64,000 bases of DNA from Alkalibacterium pelagium. Its GTDB lineage: Bacteria > Bacillota > Bacilli > Lactobacillales > Carnobacteriaceae_A. Below, piece by piece: positions 1 to 7,994 of this stretch. The position numbers and the translations under genes were made by a program. How positions within the stretch are numbered: the stretch's first letter is position 1; every line of letters begins with the position of its first letter. The DNA lies in contig NZ_FNZU01000015.1 in NCBI RefSeq assembly GCF_900109325.1, positions 1-64,000 on the forward strand. Direction: 5' to 3'. The notes below the pieces were generated by a model. It made no database searches. It was given only the letters and a program-made list of their open reading frames with translations, and was not told the origin of the DNA.

Positions 1-202
1 ACTGTGTCCCATTTTTATAGATACTGTAATCATTGTTCGGAGCGTGACACTTCTCGCATTCGGCTGGTGTATAGCTTAGAGTACAATCGATATATTTAAC
101 TTTTCGCCCTTTCAAAACACCGTAGGTGACACAATCATCTTTAAATATGAGATTTTTATCTTGAATATCGAGCACTTTTTGCATATCATTTGAAGTAGGC
201 AA
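1..202 (-). CDS. ISL3 family transposase, N-terminal part
   Basis: Partial gene: 67 codons are visible before the window ends. The minus strand has AAGGAGG seven bases before a TTG start at 202. The translation runs LPTSNDMQKVLDIQDKN and continues to a C-x2-C pair (residues C-E-K-C), the start of the zinc-binding N-terminal domain typical of ISL3 transposases, which bind the terminal repeats and mobilise the element by DDE chemistry. The catalytic domain is outside the window, so intactness cannot be judged. An internal ATG at 184 is possible but has no ribosome binding site. Family assignment rests on the N-terminal pattern only. Confidence 0.6.
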   Translation of the reverse strand, partial: MPTSNDMQKVLDIQDKNLIFKDDCVTYGVLKGRKVKYIDCTLSYTPAECEKCHAPNNDYSIYKNGTQ

Positions 203-276
203 GTGAGTTCCTCCTTAGGTGATGTTTTCGTCGACTATTATTCTACAGGAGAACTCACTTGTTTTCTAATATCTAA

Positions 277-315
277 AAAAATGACGTTAGTGAGTTAATC
301 TCACCAACGTCATTT
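277..315. terminator. strong hairpin upstream of the transposase
   Basis: The arms AAATGACGTTAGTGAG and CTCACCAACGTCATTT pair with one mismatch around a TTAAT loop. It lies between the transposase start and the presumed element end, so it may block read-in transcription from outside. It could also be part of the IS structure. Confidence 0.45.
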
Positions 316-527
316 ATTGTATAACCCTTTTTTACCCACAATCAAGAACACTATACTTTTGATTAAAGAATGGATTAAGTTCCATTCTTTTTATTTACAA
401 AAAATAGCCTTTTCTATAAAAGTTAGAAAGGACTTTCTCTTTAAGTTTAAATTTTTATAATATACCGAGCAGAAATAGTTATAAATTTCCATTACAAAGT
501 TATTGATTCCAATAATTCGAAAATAAA

Positions 528-601
528 CGACCCTAGAGAGATTCGAACTCCCGACCTACAGTTTAGGAAACTGTTGCTCTATCCTGCTGAGCTATAGGGT
601 C
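528..601 (-). tRNA. tRNA-Arg (anticodon CCT)
   Basis: On the minus strand the acceptor arms GACCCTA/TAGGGTC pair perfectly. The D arm GCTC/GAGC, the anticodon stem ACAGT/ACTGT around loop TTCCTAA (anticodon CCT, decoding AGG) and the T-loop GTTCGAATC are all present. The discriminator base is G and no CCA is encoded. A well-formed promoter lies upstream at 684-712. Confidence 0.95.
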
Positions 602-683
602 AGATGGTAGATATGTACAGGAACTTTATGGCACAATCATTCCACCGTACTCCTATGCAAGTAGTGTCATGCGCCTAACTTTC

Positions 684-712
684 ATTATACAACAGTCTGG
701 CGATACACTCAA
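684..712 (-). promoter_or_regulatory. promoter of tRNA-Arg
   Basis: On the minus strand there is a -35 TTGAGT, a 17-bp spacer and a perfect -10 TATAAT, reading toward the tRNA about 80 bp downstream. Confidence 0.75.
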
Positions 713-798
713 TACTCTCATTTTCATTTACATTGGGACTTTAAATAGATAGAGCGAGTAATTGTATTAAAGATTAGGTATCGGAGCTGCTGTATTAG

Positions 799-827
799 TT
801 GTCAACAGGAGAGTGCTCATATACACT
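799..827 (+). promoter_or_regulatory. candidate promoter of the FAD monooxygenase gene
   Basis: -35 TTGTCA, 17-bp spacer, -10 TACACT, ending 50 bp before the start codon at 877. Both hexamers deviate from consensus at two positions or fewer. Confidence 0.5.
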
Positions 828-876
828 GAAACTATAAGAGATGGTACTGTTTTCATTCTGAAAGGAGTGAACTTGT

Positions 877-2379
877 ATGTCAGAAAAAGAGGTACTGATC
901 GTAGGTGCTGGACCGACCGGACTTGTTCTGGCTATGGAACTGGCTTATTACAATGTCCCGTTCAAACTGATCGATCAGAAGTCAGGTCCTGGGGAGTCAT
1001 CAAGAGCCATGCTGGTCGTGCCGAAAGTACTGGAAAGTTATCAGAAATACGAACTGGATCAAAAAATTCTTAGTCTAGGGATACAGCCACACGCCGTTCA
1101 TTACTATTTGAATAATCGAAGACAGGCTACCATTCCATTAAAACGCATTGGAAGCGGGCAGTGTATTTATCCAAATGTAGTGACTTTTCCCCAGGATAAG
1201 CATGAACAGCTTCTTGTTGAGCAGCTGAAAAACATGGGTCATGATGTGTTTTGGAGTACAAGATATGAAACGGCAGAAGAGACGGGGGATGGGGTTGAAG
1301 TCAATTTGAATCAGAGCGGCCAGTCATCTAAGGGAATTTATCGTTATGTCATCGGTTGTGATGGGGCTTCCAGTCAAGTCAGAAAGGATCGACATATCAA
1401 ATTCACTGGAGAAACATACGAGGAGGCTTTTTATGTTCTTGATGCAACCGTGGAAGGAGACCTGCTCCATGATAGATCGATCTCATTTTCCTTCAAAGGG
1501 GATCATTTTGCTCTGTTTTTTCCTCTAAGAGATAAAGAGACTACCCGAGTCATTGGTATGTATCCTCCTGATCTGACTGAGAAGAAAGACTTCAGTTTTG
1601 AAAGCCTCAGACCATACATTGAAGAGGCTCATTGTGTTTCTATTACAGAAAAGAACTGGTTCTCAGACTACCGGGTCCATCGACGGACGGCTGACCACTT
1701 TAAAGATGGTGCTTTCTTTCTGGCTGGAGATGCCGCCCATGTCCATAGCCCGGCAGGAGGACAGGGCATGAACCTTGGGATTGGAGATGCAGTCAATTTG
1801 GGCTGGAAGTTGGCTGAAGTTATTATACATCAGACTAATGAGAAAATTCTGGACACATATGAGGCTGAACGAAAGGCACTGGCGGAATCGACTGTCTCTC
1901 TTACGGATCGCGCCTTTAAAACAATAGCTTCCCAGTCTTTAATCAGTCAGTTGACCAGAATGGTAGGTATACCTTTAGTGACAAGAGTGGGGTCTAGGAG
2001 CGGTTTGCTTCAGAAAGCTTTATTCAAAATCTTGTCTCAACTATATATTTCATATGAAGAGACTCCCTTAAACACGCCTAGTGAAACTAAACTGAAAAGC
2101 GGAGAACGTCTTCCTTATGTCGATGGGGAGCCACTGGAATTTACGAGAGAGGCGGGGTGGCAGCTGCATTATTTCAATGACCCACTTGAGGGTGAAGTAA
2201 CTCGAATTCCTAGCCGTATCAGGCCAGTAAAACGGAGATGGACCGACAAAGCCAGAGATGCCGGGTTTGAAAAGGACCACCTTTATCTGATAAGACCGGA
2301 CGGGTACATCTCCTAGCGTGGCGATGACGAAGAAAGATCTAAATTGATTACCTATCTGAACGACTGGAATATAAAGTGA
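877..2379 (+). pseudogene. FAD-dependent aromatic monooxygenase with a premature stop (TGG to TAG)
   Basis: Group A flavoprotein hydroxylase of the PheA/TfdB-like type, expected to hydroxylate an aromatic compound with NAD(P)H and O2. The Rossmann motif G-A-G-P-T-G is at residues 10-15, the DG motif (CDGASS) near 160 and the FAD-binding GDAAHVHSP near 284. The start is supported by AAGGAGTG upstream of ATG 877. The open frame stops at TAG 2314-2316 right after RPDGYIS. In this family the next residue is usually Trp (RPDGYIxW), and the same frame continues after the TAG for 20 more codons (RGDDEERSK...YLNDWNIK) to TGA at 2379. A single TGG to TAG change therefore explains the shortening from 500 to 479 residues. 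Only the C-terminal tail is lost, so activity may survive. The substrate is unknown. Confidence 0.75.
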
Positions 2380-2512
2380 GACTGGTCTAGTATGTGCTAT
2401 GAATATTTTTTGCTAAATGACTATGTAGGAAAGCACTTTTTGCCTGTGCATTTTTACAAGTAAATGTGCTATCCTTTAATAAGTAAAGAATAGATGAAAT
2501 GGAGTGGATAAG

Positions 2513-2938
2513 ATGAAAGTTTCAACGAAGTGGGAAGGCAATCTGGCCTTCACGATGACTAATCCAGATGGGAACCAGGTCAGAATGGATGCGCGCAAGG
2601 AAGCTGGAGGAGACGGAACAGGTGCGTCACCAATGGAAACCGTCTTAGGCGGACTCGCAGGATGCATGGGGATCGACATGTACATGATTTTGAAGCCATA
2701 TCAGGACAAAATCAGTCGAATGGAAATCGATACTGACGGCGAAAGAAACGACACAGCACCTAAATTCTTCACAGCGATCGAAGTGACCGTCCATGTTGAT
2801 GGAGATGTTCCAGCCAGCCGCGTATGGCGTGCAGTCAAGCTGAGTGACGAGAAGTACTGTTCAGTCGCTAACTCACTGAAAGCAGACTTGAGTTACAAAG
2901 TCATTCTGAACGGCGAAGAAGTTTCTGACGACAAATAA
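2513..2938 (+). CDS. OsmC-family peroxiredoxin-like protein
   Basis: OsmC/Ohr superfamily thiol protein of 141 residues, which in characterised members reduces organic hydroperoxides through two cysteines. Both cysteines are present: C51 in the GGLAGCMG motif and C116 in EKYCSV. The ATG at 2513 is preferred over the in-frame GTG at 2504 because GGAG at 2501-2504 sits eight bases before it and overlaps the GTG. It is the first gene of a tight trio with the esterase (46-bp gap) and the acetyltransferase (5-bp gap), probably one transcript. Cytosolic, with no signal peptide. The subfamily is the YhfA-like OsmC group, not Ohr, on overall pattern; the physiological oxidant is unknown. Confidence 0.85.
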   Translation: MKVSTKWEGNLAFTMTNPDGNQVRMDARKEAGGDGTGASPMETVLGGLAGCMGIDMYMILKPYQDKISRMEIDTDGERNDTAPKFFTAIEVTVHVDGDVPASRVWRAVKLSDEKYCSVANSLKADLSYKVILNGEEVSDDK

Positions 2939-2983
2939 TTCAGACAGGCAGCAAGTGACGCCTGATCATTAGGAGAGTGACAT

Positions 2984-3787
2984 ATGGCTACATTGACCGC
3001 AACATTCCAGTCCCGTGAACTGATGCGAAAAGTGTCGTTTACTGCAGTGATTCCATCTTCGACAAAATCCTTGTATGACCCGGAACCGATCGAGGAAACG
3101 GAAGGCCCTCTGAAGACATTGTATCTGCTTCACGGATGGGACGGGAACCACGAAGACTGGGTGCAGAATACACGAATCGTCAAATGGGCGACGGAATACA
3201 ACATTGCCGTCATCATGCCTTCTGGCGAGAACAGCTTTTATGTGGATCATCCCAGCGAAGACAATTATGGAAAATTCATCGGAGAAGAGCTGATCCGCGA
3301 AACACGGCGACTCTTTCCGCTTTCTGAAAAAAGAGAGGACACCTTCATCGGAGGCTTGTCGATGGGAGGCTACGGCGCATTGAGGAATGGCTATGCGTAT
3401 CCAGATGTTTTCAGTAAAGTCATTGCCTTGTCGAGTCGGGTTTTCCAGAAAGACGACCCTTTCCATGACTTGTCAGAAGACAATCCGATCAATAAACGTG
3501 TCTGGCACCTCCTTGGCAGCAAGAGCTATAGCGCAGTCACTGACGATTTGGACATCTATAAACTGATCGAAGGGTGTGCCAACAAACCGGAGCTGTTCAT
3601 GGCATGCGGAACTGAAGACTTTCTGATCGAAGAGAATCGTGCGCTGCATACATGGCTGAAGGATCAGGGACTCGCTCACGATTACATGGAAGCACCCGGC
3701 GAACACAACTGGGACTTCTGGAGCAAATCGATGCTTGAAGCTCTTCCGTGGGCACTTGACCTGACTTCAGAACACGACAAAGGTTAA
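2984..3787 (+). CDS. estA: alpha/beta-hydrolase esterase (EstA / esterase D-like)
   Basis: Cytosolic serine esterase of 267 residues, similar in layout to the tributyrin esterase EstA of lactic acid bacteria and to S-formylglutathione hydrolases. The nucleophile elbow GLSMGG places the catalytic serine at S126. The acid and base are probably D212 (CGTEDF) and H241 (GEHNWDFW). The oxyanion region is LLHGWDGN at 48-55. The ribosome binding site AGGAGAGTG precedes ATG 2984. It lies between the OsmC gene and an acetyltransferase gene in the same direction, so co-expression is likely. The family acts on short-chain acyl esters; the natural substrate here is not evident. The symbol is given by resemblance, not by orthology testing. 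Confidence 0.8.
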   Translation: MATLTATFQSRELMRKVSFTAVIPSSTKSLYDPEPIEETEGPLKTLYLLHGWDGNHEDWVQNTRIVKWATEYNIAVIMPSGENSFYVDHPSEDNYGKFIGEELIRETRRLFPLSEKREDTFIGGLSMGGYGALRNGYAYPDVFSKVIALSSRVFQKDDPFHDLSEDNPINKRVWHLLGSKSYSAVTDDLDIYKLIEGCANKPELFMACGTEDFLIEENRALHTWLKDQGLAHDYMEAPGEHNWDFWSKSMLEALPWALDLTSEHDKG

Positions 3788-3792
3788 GTGGA

Positions 3793-4242
3793 ATGATCAG
3801 CTTAGTAAAAGTCAGTGAGGCAAACTGGCGTGAAGTAACAGAATTGAAGGTGTCGGACGAACAGACTGTTCACATCGAGTCGAATGCCCAGTCACTGCTC
3901 GAAGCTGCTTATGACACGAGTCTGGACTGGCATCCATATGGGATCTACTCAGGAGATGATCTGGTCGGCTTTGCCATGATCGGAGCGTACAACTTAGAAG
4001 AAAGATACATCTGGCTCGACCGGCTGATGCTGAGTTATGATGTGCAAGGAGAAGGGCTTGGGACAGAAGTAATGCGTGTGATCGTCGAGTATATCTCTGA
4101 AAATTGGGACGTATCAGAAATCGTTCTAAGCGTGACTCCAGATAACCATGTTGCAATCGGGTTCTACGAAAAAGTAGGATTCCAGTGGCTCGACAAAACC
4201 GATCCGGCCAACGGTGAACAGCTGATGAGTATGAAAATATAA
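3793..4242 (+). CDS. GNAT family N-acetyltransferase (BltD-like)
   Basis: GCN5-related acetyltransferase of 149 residues. The acetyl-CoA binding motif A is readable as VQGEGLGTEVMRV near residues 86-98, followed by the C-terminal NHVAIGFYEKVGF motif. The N-terminal part resembles the spermidine acetyltransferase BltD/PaiA-type group (HPYGIYSGDDLVGF). Acetyl transfer to a polyamine or small amine is a reasonable inference, not shown. The start lies five bases after the esterase stop, with AAGTGGA as a weak ribosome binding site, so translation is probably coupled. A palindrome right after the stop (4255-4292), followed by a T-rich stretch, may terminate the operon. Confidence 0.8.
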   Translation: MISLVKVSEANWREVTELKVSDEQTVHIESNAQSLLEAAYDTSLDWHPYGIYSGDDLVGFAMIGAYNLEERYIWLDRLMLSYDVQGEGLGTEVMRVIVEYISENWDVSEIVLSVTPDNHVAIGFYEKVGFQWLDKTDPANGEQLMSMKI

Positions 4243-4254
4243 TATAGTGAGAGA

Positions 4255-4597
4255 GGCGAATGGGTCATATAACCAGATATGGCACATTCGCCTTATTTTA
4301 TTGGCAACGAATGTACCATAAAAACATTTATGGTACATTCGTTGATCCGGAGAATGCCTCAATGGTTCATAAATCAGTATATGAACCATTGAGTATCCGA
4401 TTAAGTAGAATTTCACCCTTATGATACTTTCAAAATGCATCGGAAGGATTGAAATAAGAGATCGAATGGGTCATATAACTGGATATGGCACATTCATCTA
4501 TAGTTTATCTGCTCGATTATGCCATATTAAAATAAATGGTGTATTCCTCTCTTAAAAAATGGCCACAATGTTCCATAAACTTGAATATGACCCATTA
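4255..4597. repeat. cluster of six GAATG...CATTC palindromes
   Basis: The 460-bp gap before the NERD gene is built mostly of related hairpins. Copies lie at 4255-4292, 4305-4344 (18-bp perfect arms, loop of four), 4358-4393 (14-bp perfect arms), 4464-4495, 4514-4546 (degenerate) and 4566-4597 (degenerate). The shared half-site is GAATGGTCCATA with variation in the middle; outer bases often extend the pairing (GGCGAATG...CATTCGCC). The first copy is followed by TTATTTTATT and may act as a terminator. No coding capacity is credible here. The same family recurs at 5638-5764 and 14860-14993. Confidence 0.85.
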
Positions 4598-4703
4598 ACC
4601 AATCTAGATTAAATCATTATTCAACTATTTTCCCTCTAATTTAGTTACTATTTCTATCTTTTGACAATATATATAGTAGAAACTAACAAAGGAGAGGATA
4701 CCC

Positions 4704-5630
4704 ATCATTATAAAAACAAGAACGGAACCTGTTCAGCTCAGAATGCTGAACCAGTTAAAGCAAAGAAAAGGACTAAGTCAGGAAGATGCAGATTATAGGG
4801 AGTATTTACAAAAAGGATTTGAAGGTGAGAGGAAATTTGACGAGATTCTTGAGCGTCTGAGTAAAGACAGTCTAATTATTCAGGATTTACGACTAGAGGC
4901 AAATCGTCAGATCTTTCAAATCGATACGCTTGTCATTACTAGGAATAACCTCCTTGTATATGAAATAAAGAATTTCCAGGGAGAATATAGCTTTCACGAT
5001 AATGAACTCAAAACACACCCGTATAAACGAGTCATAATGAATCCATTGACTCAATTTAACAGGACCTGTACACTTTTGAATATTCTGCTGGATAAGATTG
5101 GAGTATATATACCTCTTAACGGGAAACTTGTCTTCGTCAATGACTCGTTTATACTCTATCAAAAGACAGAACACCCCGACATTCTATTGCCGCAGCAAAT
5201 CGAGAGGCACATCAGCCAGTTGAACAGATTTTCAGAGCCGTTCACTTCAGCACAAAAAGAACTGGGGGACAAGCTCCTTTATCTTCACTTAACTGAAGAT
5301 CGGTATATTCAGGTACCTGAATATACTTTTGAAGAATTAAAAAAAGAGGCCTTGTGTCCACAGTGCAGACTGAACTTGAAAATAAAAAATAGGCGGACAG
5401 TCTATTGTCCTTCTTGCGGCTTCTCAGCTTTTAATACGCGTATCATATCAGAAGAAGTACAGGCCTATGTCTTACTTTTTCCGGAACAAAAGCTAACCAC
5501 CGCAGTCATCTATGACTGGTGTGGGGCTCTATTTCCGAAACGGACAATTCAGAGAGTGCTGGCAACCAACTATACTGAATCCGGAACAAGAAAAGGCACA
5601 CATTATCTACATAACTCATTTTGTAGATAA
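4704..5630 (+). CDS. NERD-domain nuclease-related protein with C-terminal zinc ribbon; non-ATG start likely
   Basis: NERD (nuclease-related) domain protein. From the first in-frame ATG (4743) it has GEGERKF-like helix residues, D61 (QIDTLVI) and E74-x-K76 (VYEIKNF), a PD-(D/E)XK-like core, then a zinc ribbon with CPQC and CPSC near residues 205-225. DNA or RNA cleavage is inferred from the fold. The only good ribosome binding site, AAAGGAGAGG at 4688-4697, is too far from ATG 4743. The frame upstream reads I-I-I-K-T-R-T-E-P-V-Q-L, matching the usual N-terminus (M-I-I-K-x-R-x-E-P) of NERD proteins, with ATC at 4704 in the Met position. Initiation at ATC or ATT is therefore proposed; otherwise the start codon is lost. 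Palindrome clusters flank the gene on both sides. Confidence 0.75.
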   Translation: MIIKTRTEPVQLRMLNQLKQRKGLSQEDADYREYLQKGFEGERKFDEILERLSKDSLIIQDLRLEANRQIFQIDTLVITRNNLLVYEIKNFQGEYSFHDNELKTHPYKRVIMNPLTQFNRTCTLLNILLDKIGVYIPLNGKLVFVNDSFILYQKTEHPDILLPQQIERHISQLNRFSEPFTSAQKELGDKLLYLHLTEDRYIQVPEYTFEELKKEALCPQCRLNLKIKNRRTVYCPSCGFSAFNTRIISEEVQAYVLLFPEQKLTTAVIYDWCGALFPKRTIQRVLATNYTESGTRKGTHYLHNSFCR

Positions 5631-5637
5631 AATAGGG

Positions 5638-5764
5638 GGCGAATGTGCCATATAATCAGATAAGGTATATTCGCCTCAATTTTTTGGAAATGAATGTACC
5701 ATAAAAATAGATATGGCACATTCTACCTTCAAGAAGATCATAAATCAATATATGCACCATTGAA
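5638..5764. repeat. cluster of three GAATG...CATTC palindromes
   Basis: Copies lie at 5638-5675 (GGCGAATGTGCCATAT arm, followed by CAATTTTTT, so a likely terminator for the NERD gene), 5692-5723 and 5735-5764 (degenerate). They belong to the same family as 4255-4597 and 14860-14993. Confidence 0.8.
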
Positions 5765-5800
5765 GACCCATTTTAATCAAACAAAGCCATAAAAAAGAAA

Positions 5801-5827
5801 AAACTCACTTGCCGGGCAAGTGAGTTT
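5801..5827 (-). terminator. terminator of the M29 aminopeptidase gene
   Basis: Perfect 13-bp arms AAACTCACTTGCC/GGCAAGTGAGTTT with a one-base centre. On the minus strand it is followed by a T-rich run (complement of 5790-5803). Confidence 0.85.
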
Positions 5828-5841
5828 CAACATCTATTATA

Positions 5842-7080
5842 TTAAGCCCAGGCACCTTTACGGAATACTGGGACACGAGTACCGTCTTCACGGATCCCGT
5901 CAATATCCATTTCGTTTGATCCGATCATGAAGTCGACGTGAACGTCTGAACGGTTCAGGCCAGCTTCTTTCAGTTCTTCTTCAGACATTTCGGTTCCACC
6001 TTCAAGGTTGAAGGCATAAGCAGAACCTAAAGCCAGGTGGTTCGAAGCATTTTCATCGAATAAAGTATTGAAGAAAGTCAGTCCTGATTGAGAAATAGGA
6101 GAGGCGTCTGGTACGAGTGCGACTTCTCCTAAGCGAGCAGCACCTTCATCGGTTTCGATCAGTTTCTTGATGACATCTTCGCCTTGATCAGCAGTTACGC
6201 TCTCAACTTTTCCGTCTTTGAAGTGGAAGGTCATGCCTTCGATAATCGTTCCGGCATAGCTCAACGGTTTTGTTGAAACAACGACACCGTCAACACGGTT
6301 TGCATCAGGTGCAGCGAAGACTTCTTCAGTAGGCATATTAGCCATGAAGCGCTCGCCACGGACGTTCAGGCTTCCAGCGCCCTCCCAGCGGTGACCTTTC
6401 GGAAGTCCGACTGTTAGATCTGTTCCTGGTGCAGTGTAATGTAAAGCAACAAATTGCTCTTTGTTCAATTCGTCAGCTTTAGATTCCAAAGTCTTGTCTT
6501 TTTCAGTCCAAGTAGCAACTGGATCTTCATCATATAAATGAATTGCTTTGAAGATTGCATCCCACAAAGCGTCAACACGTTCTTCAGATGTTTCCAGTTC
6601 AGGGAAAACTTTTTCAGCCCATTTTTCACCGGAAGCCGCAGCAACGACCCAGCTGACTTTATTTGACTGAGTTGCTTTACGCATTGCAGAAAAAGCACGG
6701 CCATTCGCAGCTTGAGCAGCAGCAATCTTGTCGCTGTCCAGACCTTTAAGTGCATCAGGATTAGATGAACGAACGCTGATTCGGCTGGCGCCTTTCTCAA
6801 TATGATCGAGAGATTCATCCACTTTATACTGAGGCACAGTCGATACGACCTCTTTAGATGCATGTTTGAAAGTGGAGCGTGTCACGACATCATCTGTCCA
6901 TTTAACGATGACTTCCTTTGCGCCTCTTTCGTAGGCTGCTTCAGTAATCAGACGTGCTAAAGGCGCCTGATCAACGTCAACACTTAATACGACAGTGTGA
7001 CCTTCTGACACGTTAACTCCAGTGGAAACGAGTAAGTCAGCATATTTTTTTAGATTTTCTTCAAAATTTGGTAAGACCAT
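5842..7080 (-). CDS. M29 family metallo-aminopeptidase (AmpS/PepS/aminopeptidase T type)
   Basis: Cytosolic thermophilic-type aminopeptidase of 412 residues, which removes N-terminal amino acids from peptides using two metal ions. The characteristic C-terminal ligand pair is visible as H381-x-D383 in DVHVDFMIGS, at the spacing from the C-terminus expected for the family. The acidic ligands would be the Glu residues in ERFMANMPTEEVF (about 250) and the stretch ending DENASNHLALG (about 340-350). Length is normal. GGAGGAATAATT precedes ATG 7080. It has its own promoter (7114-7142) with a palindrome over the -35, and a terminator downstream, so it is monocistronic. PepS of lactic acid bacteria is the closest concept; specificity cannot be read from sequence. 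Confidence 0.9.
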   Translation of the reverse strand: MVLPNFEENLKKYADLLVSTGVNVSEGHTVVLSVDVDQAPLARLITEAAYERGAKEVIVKWTDDVVTRSTFKHASKEVVSTVPQYKVDESLDHIEKGASRISVRSSNPDALKGLDSDKIAAAQAANGRAFSAMRKATQSNKVSWVVAAASGEKWAEKVFPELETSEERVDALWDAIFKAIHLYDEDPVATWTEKDKTLESKADELNKEQFVALHYTAPGTDLTVGLPKGHRWEGAGSLNVRGERFMANMPTEEVFAAPDANRVDGVVVSTKPLSYAGTIIEGMTFHFKDGKVESVTADQGEDVIKKLIETDEGAARLGEVALVPDASPISQSGLTFFNTLFDENASNHLALGSAYAFNLEGGTEMSEEELKEAGLNRSDVHVDFMIGSNEMDIDGIREDGTRVPVFRKGAWA

Positions 7081-7113
7081 AATTATTCCTCCTAAATTTT
7101 ATTCACCTTAGTA

Positions 7114-7142
7114 ATCTTAGCATAGATGACAGATTGTCACAA
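7114..7142 (-). promoter_or_regulatory. promoter of the M29 aminopeptidase gene
   Basis: On the minus strand: -35 TTGTGA, 17-bp spacer, -10 TAAGAT preceded by TGC (extended -10). The transcript would have a leader of about 30 bases. Confidence 0.65.
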
Positions 7143-7145
7143 TCT
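7131..7145. promoter_or_regulatory. palindrome over the aminopeptidase -35 box, possible operator
   Basis: A perfect interrupted palindrome AGATTGT-C-ACAATCT covers the -35 hexamer of the aminopeptidase promoter. Its position would let a dimeric repressor block RNA polymerase. The regulator is unknown; the divergent TetR gene at 7355 is one candidate, by position only. Confidence 0.4.
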
Positions 7146-7284
7146 AAAAGAAGAGCCATCATAGTTTAATATGATTTTCATTTAGTTTGCTGCAAATGGA
7201 CTAGCAACTCAGTTAAGTAATTAACTATAATCGAAAGCAGAATATAGACTGTTTAAAGAACGTCTTTTATGGACAAGTTAATTA

Positions 7285-7293
7285 TGTTATACT
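7285..7293 (+). promoter_or_regulatory. extended -10 promoter of the TetR gene
   Basis: TGT-TATACT, an extended -10, 61 bp upstream of the ATG at 7355. No good -35 is visible at the usual spacing. Confidence 0.5.
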
Positions 7294-7354
7294 AGTAAAG
7301 ATTAAGGTTAGCAAAGTATATACATTGATCAACAGACACAAGGAGAGAAAGACA

Positions 7355-7933
7355 ATGCCTCGAAAAAGAAGAATTTTAAAGCACCACATACTGGATGCTG
7401 CTTTGGAATTAATGCGTGAAGAAGAATTTGACCGATTTACTGCAAGAAAAATTGCAGAATGCTTAAACGCTTCCACTCAGCCGATTTATAAAGAATTTAA
7501 GAATATGGATGATTTAAAAGTCAACTTGACTGCTTATGTTCAAGATAAAATGGATGAGCGTATATTCAAGCTGGAAGATGAGCAGCTGCAGATCCGTGAT
7601 GTGTGTAAAAATTACATACTATTCTCGAGAAATGAAGGGTGTCTCTTTGCTGCATTATTTATGGGAAGAGAAGTCAATGCTTCCACATTGCATGAATATA
7701 TTTATGAACAGCTTCATCTTGTCCTGGATCGACATGGAAAAGCTCAAGGTCGAAGCAGAGAAGAAAAAGATCAGCTTCTTGATATTCTCTGGCCTGCAGT
7801 CCATGGCTTTGCAATATTAACTGCACAAGGCAAATACGAATTGCCGGACGAAGAGTTAATTGAGAAAATTAATCATATCGTTGATAGTTCTGTTGAAGTC
7901 TGGAGTCAGAGTCTTCCTGAACAAGTGAATTAA
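7355..7933 (+). CDS. TetR/AcrR family transcriptional regulator
   Basis: Regulator of 192 residues. The basic N-terminus (PRKRRILKHH) leads into a TetR-type helix-turn-helix over about residues 10-50 (HILDAALELM...FTARKIAECL...QPIYKEFKNMDDL). The rest is a helical ligand/dimerisation domain with no recognisable ligand motif. The start is ATG 7355, with AGGAGAG at 7341-7347 seven bases upstream, not the earlier in-frame TTG at 7325. It is divergent from the M29 aminopeptidase gene with 274 bp between them and ends at a bidirectional terminator shared with the aldo/keto reductase. Its target genes cannot be told from the sequence; autoregulation is the default guess. Confidence 0.85.
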   Translation: MPRKRRILKHHILDAALELMREEEFDRFTARKIAECLNASTQPIYKEFKNMDDLKVNLTAYVQDKMDERIFKLEDEQLQIRDVCKNYILFSRNEGCLFAALFMGREVNASTLHEYIYEQLHLVLDRHGKAQGRSREEKDQLLDILWPAVHGFAILTAQGKYELPDEELIEKINHIVDSSVEVWSQSLPEQVN

Positions 7934-7937
7934 ATAA

Positions 7938-7975
7938 ATTGGCCCTTCAGAAATCTTCTTTTCTGAAGGGCCAAT
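7938..7975. terminator. bidirectional terminator between TetR and aldo/keto reductase genes
   Basis: Sixteen-bp perfect arms ATTGGCCCTTCAGAAA/TTTCTGAAGGGCCAAT with a six-base loop. T-rich sequence follows on the plus strand and A-rich sequence precedes it, so it serves both converging genes. Confidence 0.85.
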
Positions 7976-7994
7976 TCTTTATTTGTTATCAAGT

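Larger units (their letters stand above)
1..350 (-). mobile_element. ISL3-type insertion sequence, 5' end only
   Basis: The minus strand carries the start of a transposase, and the element runs off the left edge. About 120 bp upstream of that gene, near 323-349, the minus strand reads GTTCTTGATTGTGGGTAAAA, which resembles the terminal inverted repeat of ISL3-family elements and would mark the outer end. The matching right end and the target duplication lie outside the window, so the boundary is a guess. Confidence 0.4.

Noticed and set aside
4126-4440. 104-codon minus-strand frame across the 4.3 kb repeats
   Set aside because: Same artefact of the palindromes; it overlaps the acetyltransferase gene and lacks a ribosome binding site.
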